NCBI RefSeq assembly: GCF_020907985.1 | Contig: NZ_JAJJPA010000008.1 | Coordinates: forward strand, 167,686 to 231,685 | Reading direction: 5' to 3' | DNA: 64,000 bases | Source of the DNA: Kitasatospora humi | GTDB taxonomy: Bacteria > Actinomycetota > Actinomycetes > Streptomycetales > Streptomycetaceae | In this document: positions 46,900 to 55,703 of the stretch, piece by piece | Layout: each line of letters begins with the position of its first letter | How positions within the stretch are numbered: the stretch's first letter is position 1 | Position numbers and translations under genes: made by a program | Notes under the pieces: model-generated | The model's database searches: none | What the model was told of the DNA's origin: nothing | The model's input: only the letters and a program-made list of their open reading frames with translations

Positions 46900-47142
46900 T
46901 CAGGCGGTGCGGCGGGCCAGCGCGTCCCGGGCCCGCGCGGCCCTCGCCTTCTGGTCGGCGGGCGCCTCTTCGGCGTGCCACGCCTTGACCTCGTCGAGGT
47001 CGAACCGGCGGCCACCGCCGCGGAGTCGCGTGACGGGGCACCCGTCGCGGACCCACTTGTTGACGGTCCAATCGGAGACGCCGTAGTAGGTCTCCAGCTC
47101 GGCCTGCTTAAGCAGCGGGGCCGGCAGCGTGCTGACGGTCAT
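46900..47142 (-). CDS. Excisionase-like HTH protein
   Basis: 80 aa. LLKQAELETYYGVSDWTVNKWVRDGCPVTRLRGGGRRFDLDEVKAWHAEE is a MerR-like winged helix as in recombination directionality factors (Xis) and small terminase-like proteins. Its place beside the Cro-like gene at the head of the early operon, near the integrase, favours excisionase. It overlaps the 47,108 gene by 35 nt. Confidence 0.65.
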   Translation of the reverse strand: MTVSTLPAPLLKQAELETYYGVSDWTVNKWVRDGCPVTRLRGGGRRFDLDEVKAWHAEEAPADQKARAARARDALARRTA

Positions 47143-47428
47143 CGGCTATTGACCTTTCTTCTGTAGAAGTAGAAGCTCCAGGCATGTCGAACAGGTCCTG
47201 GAGCGGCTGGCCGAGTGCGTCGGCAATCAGCCATGCGGTACGGATGCGGCATCGCTTCCGCGCTGACGACCCCTGGGCGACGAGTACTCCGACAGCCGAC
47301 CGACTCACACCGCGCCCGAGGGGATCCATCGTCTTGGTGGCCTCGGCGAGCTTGGGTATCGACCATCCGCCGGCCTTCATGGCGTCACGGAGGGGCTGGC
47401 CGTTCCTCTTGCGGTGCAGGCGGGACAT
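47108..47428 (-). CDS. XRE-family regulator (Cro-like)
   Basis: 106 aa: NGQPLRDAMKAGGWSIPKLAEATKTM, GVSRSAVGVLVAQGSSARKRCRIRTAWLIADALGQPLQDLFDMPG, an XRE helix-turn-helix. It is first in the leftward early operon and diverges from the CI-like gene at 47,649 across two TTCTACA operators, the standard immunity layout. A third related sequence (TTCTGTAGAAGTAGAA) overlaps its own 3' end near 47,157-47,175. Confidence 0.75.
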   Translation of the reverse strand: MSRLHRKRNGQPLRDAMKAGGWSIPKLAEATKTMDPLGRGVSRSAVGVLVAQGSSARKRCRIRTAWLIADALGQPLQDLFDMPGASTSTEERSIADDRQHAAGPAA

Positions 47429-47483
47429 GCAGGACCTCGTGGATAGGGGCGTCAGCTGCGCTGCTTGCCGCTGACATCCACAT

Positions 47484-47626
47484 TTCTACAGTAGATGTAG
47501 AAGCATGGTCAAGGGAGTAGTGGAGAGGATTCCCGAGTGCTGTTCGAGGCTTGCGGTTAATCGAACAAGCGTCCTAGTGTGGGCGAGTTTGCGCCACCCT
47601 TCTACAGTCTGCTTGTAAACGTAGAA
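47484..47626. promoter_or_regulatory. Immunity operators TTCTACA-N-TGTAGAA
   Basis: Perfect palindrome TTCTACA-5 nt-TGTAGAA at 47,484-47,502 and a wider version TTCTACA ... CGTAGAA at 47,600-47,626, between the divergent Cro-like and CI-like genes. Likely binding sites for the repressor at 47,649. Confidence 0.7.
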
Positions 47627-47648
47627 GACCGTTTGGCATGCTTGCGCT

Positions 47649-48008
47649 ATGGACGAGCTCCACGAGGGCACCGAAACGCTCCCGCAGCTGATCCGGCGGG
47701 TCCAGGACGCACGTCCCGAACTCACCCAGACCGAGATCGCGCGCCGGGCCGGCGTGTCCGTTGCCGCCGTCAACACCTGGGTGAACGGTGCCCGCATGCC
47801 CTCCCGCAAGTCTTGCGACAAGCTCGCCGACGCCCTCAGCGAGCCCCGCGAGCGCGTGTTCGCCGCCGCGAATCGCCGCGTGCCCGGCCCGCTCGCCCCC
47901 GACGCCGAGGAACGGATCCTGGCGCTGTATCGTCGCCTGACCGCCGACGAGCAGCGCATCGTGGAACGGCAGCTCGCGGCTCTCGCCGCCGACGACCATC
48001 AGATGTAA
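47649..48008 (+). CDS. XRE-family repressor (CI-like)
   Basis: 119 aa. Helix-turn-helix LTQTEIARRAGVSVAAVNTWVNGARMPS (about residues 26-53), then a linker and a C-terminal helical dimerisation part (APDAEERILALYRRLTADEQRIVERQLAALAA). It lacks the self-cleaving LexA-type domain, so induction must use another route. Probably keeps the prophage silent by binding the TTCTACA sites just upstream. Confidence 0.75.
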   Translation: MDELHEGTETLPQLIRRVQDARPELTQTEIARRAGVSVAAVNTWVNGARMPSRKSCDKLADALSEPRERVFAAANRRVPGPLAPDAEERILALYRRLTADEQRIVERQLAALAADDHQM

Positions 48009-48162
48009 CTGGCATATGCCACGATTTCGTGGCGCCTCGCGCGTAGATCAGCTTAGGCGCTCGCGCAACCGGCGAGGCGGCGGTATGTTCGTGTGCCCAG
48101 ACTCCGCTGCACCGTCCTCCCCCAGCGGGCACTGATGGCCACCCATGCCCCGAGGGGGACGC

Positions 48163-48405
48163 ATGTGCATCCTGGTCCACCGCAGCCCTACTCCTGCCCA
48201 CCCCTGGAACGCCCAACTCCGCGTCATCACCATCCCCGCCGGCCTCTCCTGCGCCAGCGAACTTATCGCCGTTCGGGCCGTGTTGGCCGAACTCGGCATC
48301 CCGCAGCCCGACGATGAGGCAGTGTGTTGGTGCGGGGCACCCGTGGAGGCCTACCGGGTGCCTGCCCAGAGACACACGAGCGAAGGGGCCTGCGTTGCCT
48401 CGTAG
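48163..48405 (+). CDS. Small protein before the integrase
   Basis: 80 aa from ATG 48,163 (GAGGGGG upstream): MCILVHRSPTPAHPWNAQLR, VITIPAGLSCASELIAVRAVLAELGIP, WCGAPVEAYRVPAQRHTSEGAC. The end overlaps the integrase start by 11 nt. A Cys/His-containing companion of this type often precedes Streptomyces integrases; function unknown. Confidence 0.5.
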   Translation: MCILVHRSPTPAHPWNAQLRVITIPAGLSCASELIAVRAVLAELGIPQPDDEAVCWCGAPVEAYRVPAQRHTSEGACVAS

Positions 48406-49645
48406 GGCACTGAACAACCCCCGCCAGCTCAGAAGCAAGAGCTGCGGATGTGCCGCCTGCCTGGAGGAGTACCCCGGCGAGCGGAAGAAGCGTCGAGACT
48501 GCATCGGATCCTGGCAAGCCCGATACCGCGGGCCGGACGGCAAGCAGAAGGCGAAGAACTTCACCAAGAAGGGCGACGCGGACGCCTTCCTCGACCAGGT
48601 CCGCACAACGGTCCGTCAGGGCACCTACCTGGACCCGAAGCGCGGCCAGATGAAGATCGGAGACTGGTACGCGAAGTGGTGGCCGACCCAGACGAAGAAG
48701 GGCCGGCCTACCACCCGGGGACGCAAGGAGTCCCTCTGGTCGGTCCACGTGAAGCCGAAGTGGGCTGAGTGGCCGCTGGCCGCCGTCGGGTTCATTGACC
48801 TGGACGGCTGGCTGCAGAACGAGGTGAAGGGCTACCACACCCGCAAGAAGGTGCTGGAGCTGATGCGGAAGATGTTCCAGGCCGCGATCCTCGATAAGCG
48901 GATCACAACGAATCCGACCTTCGGTATCGAGCTGGAGGCGCCTGCGGCGAAGCATGCTGATGAGCTGGCACCCCCGAGCGACGAGCAGTGCGCGCTGATC
49001 CGGGCTCACCTGCCGGAGTACTACCGGCCGCTGCTCGACTTCGCTGACGAGACCGGCATGAGGTGGGGCGAGTACACCGGGCTGCGGCTGTGCAACGTCG
49101 ATCTGAAGGGGGCAACCGCGAGCGTCAAGGAGATCCTCTCCGAGGATGACAGCCAACTGTTCCGTCAGCCGGCTCCGAAGACCAATGCGGGGTTCCGTAC
49201 GGTGCCGCTCACGCCGGTGGCTGTGGCGGCGGCCCAGGTGATGATCGAGCGGTGGAAGCCCAAGGCGACGCAGTCCGACATCGAGGATGGCGAGCTGCAT
49301 CCGGAAGAGCTGCTGTTCGTCGGCCCGCGCCGCGGCGTGCTCAGCCGGCACAACTTCCGGCGGGTCTGGGTGCAGGCGATCCAGGACGCCGGGGTCGCGC
49401 GGAAGGTGGTCAACCCGGAGACGGGGCGCACGGAGTGGTGGCCCAGGATCCACGACTACCGGCACCGGTTCGCGTCGCGACTGAAGGATGCCGGCGTGCC
49501 GGAGAAGGACGTTCAGGTGATCATGGGCCATGATCGCGGGTCGAAGGTGACGTGGCTCTACACGCACGCCGGCCCGGAGGTCGTCGAGTCCGTCCGAGCT
49601 GCTCTGGTTGCTGCTGGTCAGCCCACACTCAGGGCCGTGTCCTGA
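48395..49645 (+). CDS. Tyrosine integrase
   Basis: 416 aa; TTG 48,395 is chosen because AAGGGG lies 8 nt before it. N-terminal arm-binding domain (CGCAACLEEYPGERKKRRDC, GSWQARYRGPDGKQKAKNF), core-binding domain about 90-180, catalytic domain with R223 (GMRWGEYTGLRL), H353-x-x-R356 (HDYRHRF), GH (IMGHDRGS) and Y389 (WLYTH). It inserts the phage into the tRNA-Thr gene whose 3' half lies 146 nt downstream. Confidence 0.93.
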   Translation: MPRRALNNPRQLRSKSCGCAACLEEYPGERKKRRDCIGSWQARYRGPDGKQKAKNFTKKGDADAFLDQVRTTVRQGTYLDPKRGQMKIGDWYAKWWPTQTKKGRPTTRGRKESLWSVHVKPKWAEWPLAAVGFIDLDGWLQNEVKGYHTRKKVLELMRKMFQAAILDKRITTNPTFGIELEAPAAKHADELAPPSDEQCALIRAHLPEYYRPLLDFADETGMRWGEYTGLRLCNVDLKGATASVKEILSEDDSQLFRQPAPKTNAGFRTVPLTPVAVAAAQVMIERWKPKATQSDIEDGELHPEELLFVGPRRGVLSRHNFRRVWVQAIQDAGVARKVVNPETGRTEWWPRIHDYRHRFASRLKDAGVPEKDVQVIMGHDRGSKVTWLYTHAGPEVVESVRAALVAAGQPTLRAVS

Positions 49646-49790
49646 GAGTCCACAACGATTCCACAACCCCCGATCGCTGATCCTCTCTCAGTCTCTCTCA
49701 TCCACAGAATTGAGAGTGGGTCAGCGCATCGGGTCAGGCGCTCTGGCCCCCTCTCATTCTCTCCAGACCTCGGCCAATCGCTTTCCTGTT

Positions 49791-49835
49791 CTTGTAAAGC
49801 GGGGGTCGTCGGTTCGAACCCGACAGGGGGCTCCA
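49791..49835 (+). other. Attachment site: 3' part of tRNA-Thr(TGT)
   Basis: CTTGTAA anticodon loop onward, then AGCGG, the T arm GTCGG-TTCGAAC-CCGAC, AGGGGGC acceptor strand, discriminator T and CCA. The 5' half is missing: upstream bases do not pair with the anticodon stem or acceptor. This is the prophage/host junction (attR or attL); the complete tRNA-Thr gene should lie at the other, unseen junction beyond the left window edge. Confidence 0.85.
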
Positions 49836-50760
49836 AAACGGACAAAATTTCAGGGCATATCGGACATTGATCTGGGTATGAGTCAGTGCTCAGAAAAGCG
49901 GAGGTCATGCCCTCCGGAGGCCGTCAATCTGCGCGAAAGTGCAGGTCGGCGGCCTTCTGTGCTCTCAGCATCAACCATCCGCGACCTCCGCTTATGCGAA
50001 GCCGGGTCACCCGTTTGGGTCAGTGAGTCTTTGCAGGTCGGCCGCCATCGGCACGCGGCGGTTCGGGGTGCAGTACACATTCAGTACACACTGGATTAGA
50101 TCACCGACATGGGAGACGGGAGCCAGGCGGTGTCGGCAACAGCGCTTGCCGCCACCTGCCGGAGGCTCGGAATCCCGCGCTGGGCTCGGGTGGGAAGCGC
50201 CCGGAAGCAGAACGGCCTCCTTCGTCGGTGCTCGGGAGCATCTTCATCGGCCGCCTGCTCTACTCGGTGGCTACATGCACCGCGTCCATGTTCGGCCGCT
50301 CCTCCGGGTCTGCCTTCGCCGAGATGAAGCGCTTGTTCAGATGGTTGGCCACACCCCGCCCTCGTCCTCAAAGGAGTTGTGCGCCATGACGTGACACCAT
50401 ATGACGAATCATCAGAAATGTAACCAATGGCAGGATGCGTACCCCGCCGAGAGGGGGATGGGTACGTCCCGCCTTGCTGCTTCTGACATCGCCTCCTCTC
50501 CTCACTCCCACCAGTCCACGGGAGTGGTGGCGTGCTGCTGGAGATACGGCGACCGGGCGTGCACCAGTCGATTCACCACGACCGTGGTACCCCAGCAGCC
50601 CAGCTTGCTTGCCGGATGCTCCTACCGACACCCCCGCGACACCGGCCCGGAGAGCGGGTGCGAGGTGTTGCGGTCGGTGCAGGGCCTCCGGCTCGCGCTG
50701 GAACATGGGAGCACGACAGGACGAGTGCTGCCCGTAAGGGCGTGGCGCCTGCGTTGGCGG
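49836..50760. other. Junction-flanking region without a supported gene
   Basis: No reading frame here looks like a gene. It holds a near-perfect direct repeat (CAGTACACATT and CAGTACACACT near 50,081-50,098) and an inverted repeat around a GTACCCC/GGGTAC core (50,433-50,470). Probably remains of earlier insertions next to the tRNA gene. The stretch before the lysA 3' end (50,520-50,760) also shows no gene. Confidence 0.5.
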
Positions 50761-52167
50761 TCAGCGCCCTACCTCGCGGCTGAGGAAGTCCTCCACTGTC
50801 TCGCGGCGGATCAGCTGGCGGGCCCGGCTGTCTCGGACGGCGACCACGGCCGGGCGGCCGACGAGGTTGTAGCTGGAGGCCATCGACAGCTGGTAGGCGC
50901 CGGCCACGGGGACGGCCAGCAGGTCACCTGCCCGGATGTCGCCTGGCAGGTGTGCGCCCGGTACCAGGACGTCGCCGGCCTCGCAGTGGCGGCCGACCAC
51001 GTCGACCGCGCAGGGTTCGGCGTTCGAGTCCCGGCCGATCAGGCGGACCTGGTAGCGCGCACCGTAGAGCGCGGGGCGCGGGTTGTCGCTCATCCCTCCG
51101 TCCACGGCAACGAAGACCTGCCCGTCCGTGCCGTGCTTGACCACGAGCACGCGGTAGAGCGCCACGGCCGCGGGCGCGACGATCGCGCGGCCGGGCTCGA
51201 CGAGCAGGCGCGGCACGGTCAGCCCGTGCTCGGCGCAGGCCGAGGCGAGGCGCTCGCGAACCCGCGCGGCGAAGTCGGCGAGGTCGAGTTCCGGCTCCCC
51301 GGCGAGGTATGGCACGCCGTGGCCGCCGCCCAGGTCGATTTCGGGAAGCTGCACGCCGTGCCGCTCGCGGATCTCGGCGAGCAGGGCCACGATCCGGTCG
51401 ATCGCGGTCAGGAAAGGCCCGACCTCGGTGATCTGCGATCCCAGGTGGCAGTGCAGGCCGGCGAGATTGAGGCTCGGCTGGGCGAGGATTCGGCTGACGG
51501 CTTCGGCCGCATCGCCGCCGGCGATCGGGAAGCCGAACTTCTGCCCGGCCACTCCGGTCCGCACGGCCGCGTGGTGGCCGGCGGCCACACCGGGCAGGAC
51601 CCGGACCAGAACGCGCTGGGGTTCGTCCGCGATGGCCAGCGCGGCAAGCCGGGGGATCTCGGCCAGGCCGTCGATCACGATCCGGCCGACCCGCAGCCGC
51701 AGCGCGAGGCGCAGTTCCTCAGGGGTCTTGGCGTTGCCGTGCAGCAGCATGCGCTGCGGTGGGAACCCGGCCGCAGCGGCTAGCCGCAGCTCGCCCACCG
51801 AGCAGACGTCCAGGCCCAGACCCTCCTCGGCGATCCAGTCGGCCGTCGCGGAGCACAGGAACGCCTTGGCGGCGTAGAGCACTTCGGCGTGCGGCAAGGC
51901 TTCGCGGTAGGCCCGGCAGCGAGACCGGACCTCGACCTCGTCCAGCACGTACAGCGGGGTGCCGAACCGCTCGGCGGCCTCGGTCAGCCGCACGCCACCG
52001 ACCAGCACTTCCCCGCCAGGGGCCGTGCGCGCCGACGCGGGCCACGGACTGCCCACTGCACGGCCGTCGACCGAAGGGACCCCGACTGCAGGGGAACGGT
52101 CGGCGAGCGGTCGGACGAAGCTGAGGGTCATGGGTTGCGCTCCTTGGGCCGGGGAGAAAGGGGTCAC
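50761..52167 (-). CDS. lysA: Diaminopimelate decarboxylase-like PLP enzyme
   Basis: 468 aa, ATG with AAGGAG. Family motifs: PLP lysine in VLYAAKAFLCS, CSVGELRLA, GLHCHLGSQI, GGGHGVPY, EPGRAIVAPA, GGMSDNPRPALYGA and C...GDVL. LysA converts meso-diaminopimelate to lysine in the cytoplasm. The protein carries a longer N-terminus (about 40 residues) than typical. Since Streptomyces normally has its lysA elsewhere with thrA/thrC, this may be a second, specialised copy acting on a related amino acid. A 72-aa ORF lies 14 nt upstream. Confidence 0.85.
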   Translation of the reverse strand: MTPFSPAQGAQPMTLSFVRPLADRSPAVGVPSVDGRAVGSPWPASARTAPGGEVLVGGVRLTEAAERFGTPLYVLDEVEVRSRCRAYREALPHAEVLYAAKAFLCSATADWIAEEGLGLDVCSVGELRLAAAAGFPPQRMLLHGNAKTPEELRLALRLRVGRIVIDGLAEIPRLAALAIADEPQRVLVRVLPGVAAGHHAAVRTGVAGQKFGFPIAGGDAAEAVSRILAQPSLNLAGLHCHLGSQITEVGPFLTAIDRIVALLAEIRERHGVQLPEIDLGGGHGVPYLAGEPELDLADFAARVRERLASACAEHGLTVPRLLVEPGRAIVAPAAVALYRVLVVKHGTDGQVFVAVDGGMSDNPRPALYGARYQVRLIGRDSNAEPCAVDVVGRHCEAGDVLVPGAHLPGDIRAGDLLAVPVAGAYQLSMASSYNLVGRPAVVAVRDSRARQLIRRETVEDFLSREVGR

Positions 52168-52181
52168 ACCGATGCGGAACG

Positions 52182-52400
52182 TCAGTCCAGGTAGCCCGTG
52201 GCGATCCGGCAGCGCGCCCCCGCGGCCCTGCGGCCGGCCTCGACGTGGTCCGCCGGCTCGTCGGTGCCGGGATCAAGCAGGTCGAGCGCGGGCACCGGCA
52301 GGAGATCGCTCGGGCGTGTCGCGCGGCGCGTGGAGGCGACCTCCGGGAAGTTGCCGCGGGAACGGTTGATCTCGACAGCGTCGTGCAGGGTGGTGTTCAT
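52182..52400 (-). CDS. 72-aa ORF coupled to the decarboxylase
   Basis: ATG 52,400 preceded by GGAAGGA. MNTTLHDAVEINRSRGNFPE, then a proline/aspartate-rich middle (PSDLLPVPALDLLDPGTDEPADHVEAG) and ARCRIATGYLD at the end. It has no Lys codon, so it is not a lysine attenuator. Co-directional with lysA, gap 14 nt, so probably one operon. A precursor peptide or regulatory protein is conceivable; no family recognised. Confidence 0.45.
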   Translation of the reverse strand: MNTTLHDAVEINRSRGNFPEVASTRRATRPSDLLPVPALDLLDPGTDEPADHVEAGRRAAGARCRIATGYLD

Positions 52401-52862
52401 AGCCGTTTGCTTCCTTCCAAGCGCGGTCCCGCATGCGAGCGTTGCGGGAGGTCTGTCAGGTCCGGGCTCCAGAGGAGGCTGCCGGACGGGTTCTGCTCCG
52501 TCACCCAGTGGAGACCCGATCCGTGCGGATGACACCCCTCCTTGACGCGTGGGCTACGCGATCGGGGACGGTTTTGACGCGCCCCTGATACGTCTTCCCC
52601 CGTACGGCGGGTGGCTGCCGAAGCGACGCCGCCCGATTCGGCAGCCGGTTCGACTGGTCGCCTCCACTCGAACCGGGTCAGCTCGTCGCCGCCGGCGAAG
52701 GATGTCAACACCGTGTCAGGAGACCGACCGTCGGGATCAAGATGATGTCAGGGCCGGCCCGCACCTCCCCTGCCACGGGCATAGCGTCACTACGTGCCGC
52801 GGTCGGGTCCCGACCCGATCGCGGCGGAGCACCCGAAAGCTGCGACCTCGCGGAGGAAAGCC
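52401..52862. other. Divergent intergenic region
   Basis: Between the minus-strand lysA operon and the plus-strand SAV_915 gene. No gene is supported. A possible -10 (TAGCGT near 52,787) and the ribosome site GGAGGAAAG just before 52,863 belong to the SAV_915 gene. Confidence 0.4.
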
Positions 52863-53279
52863 ATGTACCAGCACCGCGCATCGGAAGACCCGGAGCCCTC
52901 CGAACGCGTCCCGGCCGGACAGCTGCTCGTCCCCGTCCGGTCGGGTCCCCTGGGCCACGTGCCCTGCTTCTTCCGCCTTCCCCTCGGTGACCGCACCGCG
53001 GTCGCCTTCACCTCCGAGCTGCAGCTCAGGGCCGTGCTCGGCCCCGCGCAGCCCTGGATCGCCCTCGCTGAGCCCGCCTTGCGCGCACTCGCCGAGCCGT
53101 TGGGCGTCACCACGCTCACCGTCGATCCCCAGCTGGTCGCCCCGGCTCCGCGTCGCCTCGCCGGGGCCCACGCCTTCCGTTCGCCCTCGCCGTGCGAGCG
53201 GCGTACGTCGGCATCCGAGAGCCGCCAGCCTGCTGCGGCCGCGCCCGCTCCGCGTCCGGACCGGGCTCATTCCCGCTGA
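52863..53279 (+). CDS. SAV_915 family protein
   Basis: 138 aa, ATG with GGAGGAAAG. LLVPVRSGPLGHVPCFFRLPLGDRTAVAFTSELQLRAVLGPAQPWIALAEPALRALAEPLGVTTLTVDP is the SAV_915/SseB-like fold common in Streptomyces. The last 45 residues are low complexity. Role unknown; a hairpin terminator follows at 53,300. Confidence 0.7.
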   Translation: MYQHRASEDPEPSERVPAGQLLVPVRSGPLGHVPCFFRLPLGDRTAVAFTSELQLRAVLGPAQPWIALAEPALRALAEPLGVTTLTVDPQLVAPAPRRLAGAHAFRSPSPCERRTSASESRQPAAAAPAPRPDRAHSR

Positions 53280-53299
53280 GACGCGGGCACTCCGAAACG

Positions 53300-53338
53300 C
53301 CTCCGGGCAGGCGTGCTCCCCGTGCGCCTGCCCGGAGG
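53300..53338 (+). terminator. Strong hairpin between SAV_915 gene and kdp
   Basis: Perfect 14-bp stem CCTCCGGGCAGGCG/CGCCTGCCCGGAGG with an 11-nt loop. Confidence 0.65.
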
Positions 53339-53423
53339 TCTGATGAAGTCACCCCTTTTCGCCCTTCATCCGCGCACGGCCGGTCCGCCCGTGCGCTGTC
53401 ACGCTGTCGGAAAGAGTTGCGAG

Positions 53424-53513
53424 TTGAGCGTCGATAACGTCGTCGGCCTGGCGGTCGCCGTGGCCCTGGTGGGCTACCTGGTCCTGGCCTTGATCTACCC
53501 GGAGAAGTTCTGA
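53424..53513 (+). CDS. kdpF: KdpF small subunit
   Basis: 29 aa from TTG with GAAAGAG upstream: (M)[19 protein letters not shown], then LALIYPEKF, the classic one-helix KdpF with its YPEKF end. It stabilises the KdpFABC potassium pump. Its stop overlaps the kdpB start (TGATG). Confidence 0.85.
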   Translation: MSVDNVVGLAVAVALVGYLVLALIYPEKF

Positions 53514-55693
53514 TGTCCGCCGCCATGCCGGTCACGGACCGGCCCGACCCCGCCTCCGAAACCCGCGTACGTCCGCCGGATACCACCGGCCCCCGCAAGG
53601 TGGGCGCCGGGATGCTCGATCCCAAGCAGCTGTGGCGCGCCCTGCCCGAGGCGCTGCGCAAGCTCAACCCGGTCACCCTGGTGCGCAACCCGGTCATGTT
53701 CGTCACCGAGATCGGTGCCGTGCTGACCACCGCGCTCGCCGCGGTCCACCCCTCGCTGTTCGCCGTGCTGATCACCGGATGGCTGTGGTTGACCGTGGTC
53801 TTCGCCAACCTCGCCGAGGCGGTGGCAGAGAGCCGGGGCAAGGCTCAGGCCGACTCGCTGCGCCGCACCCGCCAGCAGACCACCGCCCGCCGACTGACCG
53901 ACTGGCCCGCCGAACATGCCGAAGCCTCCTACCGCGAGGAACAGGTGGCAGCGGGTCAGCTGCGGCGCGGCGACTTCGTGGTCGTCGCGGCCGGCGAGCT
54001 GATCCCCGGTGACGGCGACGTGGTCGAGGGCGTCGCCTCGGTGGACGAGTCGGCGATCACCGGCGAGTCCGCGCCCGTCATCCGCGAGTCGGGCGGCGAC
54101 CGCTGCGCGGTCACCGGCGGCACCCGGGTGCTCTCCGACCAGGTGGTCGTGCGGATCACCCAGGAGCCCGGGGACAGCTTCCTCGACCGGATGATCGCCC
54201 TGGTCGAGGGCGCCAATCGGCAGAAGACGCCGAACGAGCTGGCACTCAACCTGCTCTTGACGATGCTCACCTTCGTCTTCCTGACCGCCGTCGTCACGCT
54301 CCAGCCGATGGCTGTCTTCTCCAAGCACTACAACGCCGCCGCCCACAACACGGCGGTAGTGAACGGCAACGGTGTGACCGGGATCGTGCTGGTCTCGCTG
54401 CTGGTCTGCCTGATCCCCACCACCATCGGCGCGCTGCTCTCCGCGATCGGCATCGCCGGCATGGACCGCCTGGTGCAGCGCAACGTGCTCGCCATGTCCG
54501 GGCGCGCGGTCGAGGCCGCCGGCGACGTCAACACCCTGCTGCTCGACAAGACCGGCACCATCACCTTCGGCAACCGCCAGGCCGCCGCCTTCCTGCCCGT
54601 GGGTCAGATCCCCGCGCGGCGGCTCGCGGAGGCCGCACTGCTCTCCAGTCAGGCCGACGAGACCCCCGAGGGCCGGTCGGTCGTCGCCTTCGCCCGCGAC
54701 GAACACGGCCTGAACGAGCAGGACACCACCGGCGCCGCATGGGTACCGTTCAGTGCCACCACCCGGATGTCGGGGGTGGACCTCCTCTCCGGCCGGTGCC
54801 TGCGCAAGGGCGCCGCCACGGCCGTGGCCGCGTGGGTGAAGGAACGCGGCGGCACCGTGCCACCCGCACTGGACGCCGCGGTGGACCAGGTATCGGCTGC
54901 CGGCGGCACCCCGCTGGCCGTCGCCGAACACGACGACACCGGCGCTCCCGCGCGAGTGCTCGGCGTGATCCACCTCAAGGACGTGGTCAAGCCCGGCCTC
55001 AAGGAGCGCTTCGCCGAGCTGCGCCGGATGGGCATCCGCACGGTCATGATCACCGGCGACAACCCGGTGACCGCCCGCGCGATCGCCGCCGAAGCGGGCG
55101 TGGACGACTTCCTCGCCGAGGCGACACCGGAGGACAAGCTCGCACTGATCAAGCAGGAGCAGGCCGGCGGCCAGCTGATCGCGATGACCGGCGACGGCAC
55201 CAACGACGCCCCGGCGCTCGCGCAGGCGGACGTCGGGGTCGCGATGAACACCGGCACGTCGGCCGCCAAGGAGGCCGGCAACATGGTCGACCTCGACTCC
55301 GACCCGACGAAGATCATCGAGATCGTCGAGATCGGCAAGCAACTCCTCATCACCCGCGGAGCGTTGACCGCCTTCTCGATCGCCAACGACATCGCCAAGT
55401 ACTTCGCGATCCTGCCCGCGATGTTCGGCGCGGTCTACCCCAGCCTGCACGCCCTCGACATCATGCACCTGCACTCGCCGATGTCCGCGATCCTTTCCGC
55501 CGTCATCTTCAACGCCGTGGTCATCGTCGCCCTCATTCCACTGGCCCTGCGCGGCGTGCGCTACCGGCCGGCCAGCGCCTCCGCGCTGCTCACCCGCAAC
55601 CTCTGGGTCTACGGCCTGGGCGGCGTGCTGGTGCCGTTCGTCGCGATCAAGCTGATCGACCTGCTCTTCGTCCAGTTCATCCCCGGGATCTGA
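53513..55693 (+). CDS. kdpB: KdpB, potassium P-type ATPase subunit
   Basis: 726 aa. All P-type motifs are present: TGES (ITGESAPV), phosphorylation site [12 protein letters not shown] (Asp345), KGAA nucleotide-binding motif, [10 protein letters not shown] and [21 protein letters not shown]. It hydrolyses ATP to drive K+ uptake through KdpA. N-terminal 30 residues are a Pro-rich extension. It is the first large gene of the operon, unlike the usual A-B-C order. Confidence 0.95.
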   Translation: MSAAMPVTDRPDPASETRVRPPDTTGPRKVGAGMLDPKQLWRALPEALRKLNPVTLVRNPVMFVTEIGAVLTTALAAVHPSLFAVLITGWLWLTVVFANLAEAVAESRGKAQADSLRRTRQQTTARRLTDWPAEHAEASYREEQVAAGQLRRGDFVVVAAGELIPGDGDVVEGVASVDESAITGESAPVIRESGGDRCAVTGGTRVLSDQVVVRITQEPGDSFLDRMIALVEGANRQKTPNELALNLLLTMLTFVFLTAVVTLQPMAVFSKHYNAAAHNTAVVNGNGVTGIVLVSLLVCLIPTTIGALLSAIGIAGMDRLVQRNVLAMSGRAVEAAGDVNTLLLDKTGTITFGNRQAAAFLPVGQIPARRLAEAALLSSQADETPEGRSVVAFARDEHGLNEQDTTGAAWVPFSATTRMSGVDLLSGRCLRKGAATAVAAWVKERGGTVPPALDAAVDQVSAAGGTPLAVAEHDDTGAPARVLGVIHLKDVVKPGLKERFAELRRMGIRTVMITGDNPVTARAIAAEAGVDDFLAEATPEDKLALIKQEQAGGQLIAMTGDGTNDAPALAQADVGVAMNTGTSAAKEAGNMVDLDSDPTKIIEIVEIGKQLLITRGALTAFSIANDIAKYFAILPAMFGAVYPSLHALDIMHLHSPMSAILSAVIFNAVVIVALIPLALRGVRYRPASASALLTRNLWVYGLGGVLVPFVAIKLIDLLFVQFIPGI

Positions 55694-55703
55694 GGCACCG
55701 ACC

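Noticed and set aside
49608..50099. Plus-strand frame across the attachment site
   Set aside because: It reads through the tRNA remnant without coding pattern or ribosome site.
50096..50371. Minus-strand 91-codon frame near the junction
   Set aside because: No ribosome site and no family; composition like neighbouring shadows.
52182..52400. Lysine attenuator leader peptide for lysA
   Set aside because: The ORF has no lysine codons and no terminator/antiterminator pair was seen before lysA.
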